A stretch of DNA of 49,053 nucleotides, taken from NCBI GenBank assembly GCA_013151215.1, contig JAADIS010000015.1:1-49053 (forward strand), in the 5' to 3' direction. Source of the stretch: Chlorobiota bacterium (GTDB taxonomy: Bacteria; Bacteroidota; Bacteroidia; Bacteroidales; F082). The position numbers were made by a program, and so were the translations under genes. Positions 44,463 to 49,053 of this stretch are shown here, piece after piece. Numbering within the stretch: the first letter of the stretch is position 1; the number at the start of each line of letters is the position of its first letter. The notes below the pieces were generated by a model. That model did not search any database, was not told where the DNA came from, and was given only the letters and a program-made list of their open reading frames with translations.

Positions 44463-45278
44463 ATGAATATTAGTGATTTAATACCTGGCATAAAATTCCC
44501 CGACAGCAATAATTTCTTTTTGCTTGCCGGCCCTTGCGTTATAGAGAACGAAGAAATGGCATTCCCGATAGCTGAAAAAATAAAGAAAATAACCGACGGC
44601 TTAGAAATCCCATTTGTTTTCAAGGCATCTTATCGGAAAGCTAACCGCTCCAGGCCAGATTCGTTTAGCGGCATTGGCGACCTTAAGGCATTGGCGATAC
44701 TAAAAACGATATCGGATGAATTTGGGATCCCGGTCCTTACTGATGTCCATTCTGCTAATGAAGCCTCCATGGCAGCCGGGTATGCTGATGTTTTGCAGAT
44801 TCCGGCTTTTCTATGCCGTCAGACGGATTTATTGCTCGCTGCCGGGAAAACCGGGAAAACCGTTAACATTAAAAAGGGACAATTCCTTTCGGGCGAGAGC
44901 ATGAAATTTGCAGTTGATAAGGTGAAGGCCACCGGAAACAATAAGGTTCTCCTCACAGAGCGCGGTTCCATGTTCGGCTACGGCGATTTGGTTGTTGATT
45001 ATAGAAATATTGCCGAGATGCAGAAGACCGGTTGCCCCGTTATTCTTGATATAACACATTCGCTGCAACAGCCAAACCAGCCCGGAGGTGTTTCGGGCGG
45101 CAGGCCGGAACTTATTGAACTGATAGCCAAAGCCGGCATTGCCGCAGGCGCAGACGGTATTTTCCTGGAGACGCATCCCGTGCCATCAAAGGCTAAATCG
45201 GACGGGGCCAATATGTTGAGGCTTGACAAGCTGGAGGACTTGCTTGTGAAACTGGTGAAAATCAGAAATGCCATCTGA
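44463..45278 (+). CDS. kdsA: 3-deoxy-8-phosphooctulonate (KDO-8-P) synthase
   Basis: 271 residues. Condenses phosphoenolpyruvate with arabinose-5-phosphate to KDO-8-phosphate for LPS inner core. The key motifs are L-A-G-P-C-V-I-E-N (Cys25), F-K-A-S-Y-R-K-A-N-R-S-R-P-D-S-F, T-E-R-G-S-M-F-G-Y and D-I-T-H-S-L-Q-Q-P. Cys25 sits where the metal-dependent class (Aquifex type) has its Cys ligand and the non-metal E. coli class has Asn, so it should need a divalent metal. Three bases after the stop is a near match to the MITE end. Confidence 0.95.
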   Translation: MNISDLIPGIKFPDSNNFFLLAGPCVIENEEMAFPIAEKIKKITDGLEIPFVFKASYRKANRSRPDSFSGIGDLKALAILKTISDEFGIPVLTDVHSANEASMAAGYADVLQIPAFLCRQTDLLLAAGKTGKTVNIKKGQFLSGESMKFAVDKVKATGNNKVLLTERGSMFGYGDLVVDYRNIAEMQKTGCPVILDITHSLQQPNQPGGVSGGRPELIELIAKAGIAAGADGIFLETHPVPSKAKSDGANMLRLDKLEDLLVKLVKIRNAI

Positions 45279-45315
45279 CAGGGTCTCCTAAAAACCATGG
45301 CTTGAAATAAAGCCC

Positions 45316-45323
45316 TACTTTTG
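45316..45323 (+). promoter_or_regulatory. Bacteroidota -7 promoter element for the cyclophilin gene
   Basis: TACTTTTG, exact match to TAnnTTTG, 27 bases before the ATG at 45351. Confidence 0.55.
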
Positions 45324-45350
45324 CATTTTAATTAAACATATATTTATAAT

Positions 45351-45785
45351 ATGAAACATGCCGAGATACATACGGAAAAAGGTATAATGAAAGTTGAGCT
45401 TTACGAGGCCGATGCGCCAAAGACTGTCGAGAACTTTATCTCTCTCGCCACAAAAGGTTTTTACGATGGGCTCAATTTCCACCGTGTTATCCCTAATTTC
45501 GTTATCCAGGGCGGATGCCCCGAAGGAACCGGAGCGGGCGGCCCGGGTTATTCCATTGATTGCGAACTTGATGGCGACAATCAGCATCACGACAAAGGAG
45601 TTCTTTCCATGGCTCATGCCGGAAGGAATACAGGCGGATCGCAATTTTTTATCTGCCATAGCAGGGAAAACACAGCCCACCTCGACCGGCAGCATACTTG
45701 CTTCGGAAAAGTCTATGAGGGATTGGATGTTATTGATGATATTCGCCAGGGTGATAAGATCGAGAAGATAGTAATAGTGGGGTAA
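45351..45785 (+). CDS. Cyclophilin-type peptidyl-prolyl cis-trans isomerase
   Basis: 144 residues, small cytoplasmic cyclophilin. Catalytic and fold motifs are visible: F-H-R-V-I-P-N-F-V-I-Q-G-G (about 43-55), G-V-L-S-M-A-H-A-G-R-N-T-G-G-S-Q-F-F-I (about 83-101) and H-L-D-R-Q-H-T-C-F-G-K-V. His replaces the Trp that binds cyclosporin in human CypA, as in many bacterial members, so drug binding would be weak. Monocistronic with its own promoter and terminator. Confidence 0.95.
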   Translation: MKHAEIHTEKGIMKVELYEADAPKTVENFISLATKGFYDGLNFHRVIPNFVIQGGCPEGTGAGGPGYSIDCELDGDNQHHDKGVLSMAHAGRNTGGSQFFICHSRENTAHLDRQHTCFGKVYEGLDVIDDIRQGDKIEKIVIVG

Positions 45786-45827
45786 TGCAGACATAAGGTC
45801 AATTTGCCTGAACTATCTATTTGGGTC

Positions 45828-45876
45828 AAAGGCTTTTTGCCAAGGGTGTAAACCGCCGGCGAAAAGCCTTTTTTTT
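45828..45876 (+). terminator. Strong rho-independent terminator after the cyclophilin gene
   Basis: AAAGGCTTTTTGCC pairs with GGCGAAAAGCCTTT over 14 bases (one G-T wobble) and is followed by a run of T. Confidence 0.85.
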
Positions 45877-45923
45877 GCTTAGTATTTTGATGATCTTTTG
45901 CAGGCACAAAAAGTCCTGCCTGC

Positions 45924-45930
45924 TACAATA
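45924..45930. repeat. Target-site duplication, left copy
   Basis: TACAATA directly before the left MITE terminus is repeated at 46165-46171 directly after the right one. Ambiguity at the ends would also allow 5 or 9 bases. Confidence 0.7.
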
Positions 45931-46164
45931 GGGTCTGCTGAAAAACGCCTAACAACGTGAGGTATATATTGTTACACGATTTTTGTTAGTTACGAACGCA
46001 AACTTTTTTCAAGGATTTATCAAAAAAGCCTGCATTTTTTCTAAAAATCTTGTTTGCTAGCCCGTAGTACATCATCTACTTCATTGCGGCGGCCCGCAGT
46101 TTTATTAAACACCTTCACCTTACGGCTTCGTATATGATGCACTACGGACTTTTTCAGCAGACCC
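45931..46164. mobile_element. MITE-like element (234 bp)
   Basis: The ends are perfect 15-bp terminal inverted repeats, GGGTCTGCTGAAAAA at 45931-45945 and its reverse complement at 46150-46164, flanked by a TACAATA duplication. The body has no coding frame. The right half holds a second, nested imperfect inverted repeat: 46062-46079 against 46130-46147, 16 of 18 bases. A second copy starts at 48949 and a lone end lies at 13908. The transposase that moved it should be encoded elsewhere; the end sequence suggests a DDE-type IS, family uncertain. Confidence 0.8.
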
Positions 46165-46171
46165 TACAATA
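46165..46171. repeat. Target-site duplication, right copy
   Basis: TACAATA, identical to the copy at 45924-45930. Confidence 0.7.
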
Positions 46172-46188
46172 GCGATTACAAAATATTT

Positions 46189-46878
46189 TTATGTGTGGGA
46201 CTTGCCCCCCACTACCATCTTGCAAAAAAGGCTTGATTCATCAACCTCATATATAGAGGTTTGTACATCAAAACTAGAAGCCAGCCCAAGAAATTCCTTT
46301 TTTGAATACGTTATTGCCTTGAAGCCATCCTTGCAAATTACCTGGCCGTTTTTTGTTGCTTCATAATCAATCTCCCCAATTAAGCCATGTTCGGATTGTA
46401 TTTGAAACCACTCAAGGCGGTGTTCCCAGAATTTTTCGGAATATGATGAAAACAGCAGGGTGCCACCCTTTCTGGCCACCCTTATAGATTCCTTCATCAA
46501 TTGAAGCGGGTCGGTTTTGAATGCCGAAATCCCGTTCTGAACGCAGATAACGACATCAAAGCTGTTGTCGGGGAACTTCAGCTCTGCTGCATCCATTGTA
46601 TGAAGCCTACATCTTTTTTCGTCCCCGATAATCTTTCTTGCCAATTCGATGCTTTCCCCGGATATGTCTATTCCAACGACCTTTCCGGCTTTTTTCATTA
46701 GTTCGGCCGTAACCCTTCCAAAGCCGCAGCCCAAATCCAAGACTGCATCCGTTTGTTTTATTTCATTCAAGACGAATTCTATCTCAGCCCTTAGAAACTG
46801 CTTAACCCTTGGTGGAGCCAGTTCGTAGCATTTTTGTAGTTTGTTGGAGTTTAATAAATCAGAATAATAATTATTCAT
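46189..46878 (-). CDS. Class I SAM-dependent methyltransferase
   Basis: 229 residues from the ATG at 46878 (M-N-N-Y-Y-S-D-L-L); an ATG at 46908 would add ten residues of poor quality. Motif I is V-L-D-L-G-C-G-F-G-R-V-T (about residues 46-57), acidic Asp after G-I-D-I-S-G-E-S, and D-A-A-E-L-K-F-P-D-N-S-F-D-V-V-I-C as motifs II and III, giving a Methyltransf_25/11-type fold. The substrate is not apparent. The MITE insertion ends 25 bases after its stop. Confidence 0.88.
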   Translation of the reverse strand: MNNYYSDLLNSNKLQKCYELAPPRVKQFLRAEIEFVLNEIKQTDAVLDLGCGFGRVTAELMKKAGKVVGIDISGESIELARKIIGDEKRCRLHTMDAAELKFPDNSFDVVICVQNGISAFKTDPLQLMKESIRVARKGGTLLFSSYSEKFWEHRLEWFQIQSEHGLIGEIDYEATKNGQVICKDGFKAITYSKKEFLGLASSFDVQTSIYEVDESSLFCKMVVGGKSHT

Positions 46879-46976
46879 GTTTGAATTTTTGAGGAATACT
46901 GATTGCATATGCAGCCCAAAACAGGCTAGCCGTGAAATATCCTTATCAAAATATAAGGAATTATATGTTTAAAAAG

Positions 46977-46984
46977 CAAATATA
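46977..46984 (-). promoter_or_regulatory. Bacteroidota -7 promoter element for the methyltransferase gene
   Basis: The minus strand reads TATATTTG, exact match to TAnnTTTG, 98 bases before the ATG at 46878. Confidence 0.4.
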
Positions 46985-47065
46985 ATAATATCGGCATTTG
47001 ATAGAACCTATAATAGCCAAGTTTCCCAATTATTCGTAAGGATTGTATAACATACTCTTTATCTG

Positions 47066-47126
47066 ATACTTGCAAAATGCACGACAAATACCCACCATCA
47101 TGATAATCTGCACATTACGGCTTTGC
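47066..47126 (+). repeat. Non-coding repeat, copy 2
   Basis: Shares the two conserved blocks described for 30490-30558: ATACTTGCAAAAT-CA at 47066-47081 and CATT-CGGCTTTGC at 47113-47126. The spacer differs by eight bases. Confidence 0.4.
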
Positions 47127-47191
47127 TGGAAACAATAACTATACGGGCTTTTGTTTCAGTAAATCAATTAAAATGTGCATTGCTTTTTTTT

Positions 47192-47199
47192 TAGATTTG
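47192..47199 (+). promoter_or_regulatory. Bacteroidota -7 promoter element for the potassium channel gene
   Basis: TAGATTTG, exact match to TAnnTTTG, 18 bases before the ATG at 47218. Confidence 0.5.
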
Positions 47200-47217
47200 C
47201 AGAACAAGAATTAATAA

Positions 47218-48234
47218 ATGGACTTAGGAGGGAATAGAAATATTTTAATTGCCGGATTATACTCATTGATCGTGATAATATTCGGGACGGCAGGTTATAT
47301 GATCATCGACGATTTCAGTTTCGTGAACGCGTTTTATATGACAATAATTACTGTTTCGACGGTAGGTTTCGGGGAAGTTCAGGTTTTGTCGGATGCCGGT
47401 AAATTATTTACTTCTGTATTAATACTGGCAGGATTGGGTGTTTTGGCGTATTTTATCACAACTATTTCCCAAAACCTATTCCAAAACCAGATGAGTTTTT
47501 TTTATGGCGTTTATAACAAAAGAAAGGGAAAGGCAAAAATGGAGAATCATGTCATTGTTGTTGGGTACGGCAGGAACGGGGGGCAAGTTGTTAACGAACT
47601 CATGTCGCTGGGATCCAGCCTTATAGTAGTTGACGAAAGTCATGAAATAGTCATAAACAATATGGGCAAGCCTGTAAGGTTCATCGAGGGGGACGCAACA
47701 CAGGACGAGATATTGTTGAAGGCAGACATAAAAACTGCAAAATCGCTGATCACCACCCTTCCCAACGATGCCGACAACTTGTTCGTGGTGTTAACAGCAC
47801 GCTCGTTGAACCCTGACCTAAAGATTATCAGCCGTGCTTCCAGTGAGAGCAGCGAGCAAAAATTGCGCATGGCCGGTGTTGACAGCGTTGTAATGCCTGA
47901 GAGGGTAGGCGGGGCGCACATGGCCACGCTTGTTGCCAAGCCCGATGTTGTTGAGTTTTTGGAACACCTTTCAATACATTCGCACCAAGCAACGCAGCTA
48001 ATGGAAATAATGTGCAGCGACGTGCCACAGGATCTGCTTAACAAGCCCATCAAGGAATTAGGTATCAGGCGCAAGTCTGGGGCAAACATCGTGGGCTTCA
48101 AAACGGTAACGGGCGAAGTTATAGTAAACCCCTCGCCCGATACGCGATTAATTCCCGATTCTAAATTATTTGTCCTTGGAACGGAGGATCAAATAAACCA
48201 CCTAAGGCACATATTGGAAGGCGAGACGGATTAA
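47218..48234 (+). CDS. Two-TM potassium channel with TrkA-N/RCK regulatory domain
   Basis: 338 residues. Two hydrophobic helices (about 9-30 and 61-82) flank the pore loop with filter T-V-G-F-G-E (48-53), the GFG variant of the TVGYGD filter. A cytoplasmic RCK domain follows with an NAD-binding-type H-V-I-V-V-G-Y-G-R-N-G-G-Q-V (about 106-119), then a TrkA-C-like part to the C-terminus. Such channels resemble MthK and form tetramers gated by ligands binding the RCK ring. Its stop overlaps the converging lipoprotein stop by four bases. Confidence 0.93.
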   Translation: MDLGGNRNILIAGLYSLIVIIFGTAGYMIIDDFSFVNAFYMTIITVSTVGFGEVQVLSDAGKLFTSVLILAGLGVLAYFITTISQNLFQNQMSFFYGVYNKRKGKAKMENHVIVVGYGRNGGQVVNELMSLGSSLIVVDESHEIVINNMGKPVRFIEGDATQDEILLKADIKTAKSLITTLPNDADNLFVVLTARSLNPDLKIISRASSESSEQKLRMAGVDSVVMPERVGGAHMATLVAKPDVVEFLEHLSIHSHQATQLMEIMCSDVPQDLLNKPIKELGIRRKSGANIVGFKTVTGEVIVNPSPDTRLIPDSKLFVLGTEDQINHLRHILEGETD

Positions 48235-48704
48235 AAACTAGCTTCAAAGGCTCCGTTGGTAATATTTTTGCTCTCTCCGTTTGTGTTTAGCCCGGTAAAG
48301 CTAAAGCTGCCTTTTATTTTCGTTGCCGATATTTCGCTTACCGTGATACTTCCCGATCCGAGAATTCCGTTGGCCGAGTAAGTCTGGGCCGGGTCAAGAC
48401 CTTCAGTCCACCTCAATGAATTTCCCGATGTAGCCGTGGTTTCATAGGTTCCAGGTGCTGTAACCCCCATTAGGATTACCGAGGCTTGTCGCGCATCGGA
48501 ATCGCTACCGGTAACATTTATAATCCCGTTGGTGTTAACGGCTTGTACGCTAAGGGAAGCATTCCAGTTGTTACCGTCGTAAGTCAGGCTGATACTTCCG
48601 TTTCCGGTTACCGGATCCCCGTTGTCGGTGCTTTTTTTGCACGAGCTTATCGCAAATGTCGCGAAAATTGCTACTAAAATCAGTAAAGTTCTAGTTTTCA
48701 TCAT
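48231..48704 (-). CDS. Small lipoprotein, beta-rich, unknown function
   Basis: 157 residues. Lipoprotein signal with lipobox I-S-S-C (Cys21), followed by K-K-S-T-D-N-G-D linker. The mature part is a Gly/Ser/Thr-rich strand pattern without recognised motifs, similar in style to DUF6252-type Bacteroidota lipoproteins (from memory, unverified). It converges on the channel gene with a four-base overlap of the ends. Confidence 0.8.
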   Translation of the reverse strand: MMKTRTLLILVAIFATFAISSCKKSTDNGDPVTGNGSISLTYDGNNWNASLSVQAVNTNGIINVTGSDSDARQASVILMGVTAPGTYETTATSGNSLRWTEGLDPAQTYSANGILGSGSITVSEISATKIKGSFSFTGLNTNGESKNITNGAFEASF

Positions 48705-48948
48705 TCTAAAAATATTTATTTAAATGAAATCACAGAGATACTCCTTAGTAATTGTATTAACCTCAAAGCATTTAAAGGTATTTAAACAAGGAATATCTCT
48801 GCGAAAATCTTTTACCCAAAAAGTACCCTTAAATTATTTGTTCGAGTTGTAATACAATTATACGGCAAACATAGCGAACAAGATGATGAGTTTATTTAGA
48901 GTAAAATACTGAATTTTCTACGATGTTTCCCTTAGCCTGAATTAACTA

Positions 48949-49053
48949 GGGTCTGCTGAAAGACGCTTAACAACGTGAGATATATATTGTTACACGATTC
49001 TTGTTAATTAGGGATGCAAACTTTCTTCAAGGATTTATTAAAAAAGCCTGCAT
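48949..49053. mobile_element. Second MITE copy, cut by the window edge
   Basis: The first 105 bases of the element at 45931, with the same start GGGTCTGCTGAA, aligned without gaps and about ten substitutions by eye (roughly 90 percent identity). The element runs off the end of the window, so its other terminus is not seen. The bases between 48705 and 48948 contain no gene and only AT-rich sequence. Confidence 0.8.

Larger units (their letters stand above)
46909..47217. other. 309-base intergenic region with divergent promoters and a repeat
   Basis: Contains the minus-strand promoter element for the methyltransferase, the second copy of the non-coding repeat at 47066-47126 and the plus-strand promoter of the channel gene. 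No coding frame or RNA gene was recognised. Confidence 0.5.

Noticed and set aside
45281-45296. A third MITE end after kdsA
   Set aside because: Only 12 of 15 bases match, with no inverted partner, so it is not listed as a feature.
1-49053. tRNA, rRNA or CRISPR array
   Set aside because: No clover-leaf, rRNA core or regularly spaced direct repeat was seen in any intergenic region.

Overview
The window comes from the chromosome of a Bacteroidota bacterium, probably a free-living, facultatively respiring one. Three things point there. Two exported proteins at the left edge end in type IX secretion (T9SS) type A sorting domains. Several intergenic regions carry the phylum's promoter element TAnnTTTG. 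Many genes belong to families typical of the phylum (DUF3667, DUF3127, DUF6787-like, CarboxypepD_reg-like, large TPR lipid-anchored or exported proteins). KdsA implies an LPS-bearing outer membrane. No rRNA, tRNA, CRISPR array, prophage or intact transposase was seen.

Layout. 1-5.1 kb: two T9SS cargo proteins (the first cut by the window edge), an Fsr-like MFS exporter, an atypical M19-type metallohydrolase, an 88-aa unknown and YwbE. 5.2-12 kb: a TPR protein and gyrA on the minus strand, divergent from clpC. 12-21.5 kb: an acyl-CoA dehydrogenase, a lipoprotein, a NylB-like serine hydrolase, several small membrane proteins and two proteins of the envelope or TPR type. 21.5-26.9 kb: a complete minus-strand norCBQDEF cluster encoding a cytochrome-c-dependent nitric oxide reductase, its maturation AAA+/VWA pair and two accessory membrane proteins. 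It is preceded by a perfect FNR/DNR-type palindrome next to a Bacteroidota promoter element. 27-29 kb: an accessory patch with a Fic protein whose catalytic His is Gln and a DUF433/DUF5615 toxin-antitoxin pair, with attC-like sequences on either side of the pair. 29-36.8 kb: a hypothetical gene, an SDR oxidoreductase and the operon tpiA-prmA-1495-aa exported protein. 36.8-38.2 kb: the wreck of a type I restriction-modification operon (hsdR, hsdM), with a perfect 17-bp inverted repeat inside the hsdM remnant. 38.2-45.8 kb: a PKD/FGE-domain lipoprotein, a class III aminotransferase, aat-guaD-cobB, DUF3127-EamA-kdsA and a cyclophilin. 45.9-49.05 kb: a 234-bp MITE-like element with perfect terminal inverted repeats and a target duplication, a methyltransferase, a TrkA-N potassium channel, a small lipoprotein and the first 105 bp of a second MITE copy at the window edge.

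How the genes work together. The clearest functional unit is NO detoxification or respiration: NorC passes electrons to NorB, NorQ and NorD mature the enzyme, and NorE/NorF assist. The cluster is probably switched on under low oxygen or NO by an FNR/DNR-family regulator that lies outside the window. Most of the remainder is housekeeping (gyrase, Clp unfoldase, triose-phosphate isomerase, ribosomal protein methylation, N-end-rule transferase, guanine deamination, KDO synthesis). The best leads for something undescribed are the 1495-aa exported protein cotranscribed with tpiA-prmA, the DUF3127 protein ending in an SSB-like acidic tip, the degenerate-motif Fic protein beside the possible gene cassette, and the short palindromic repeats.
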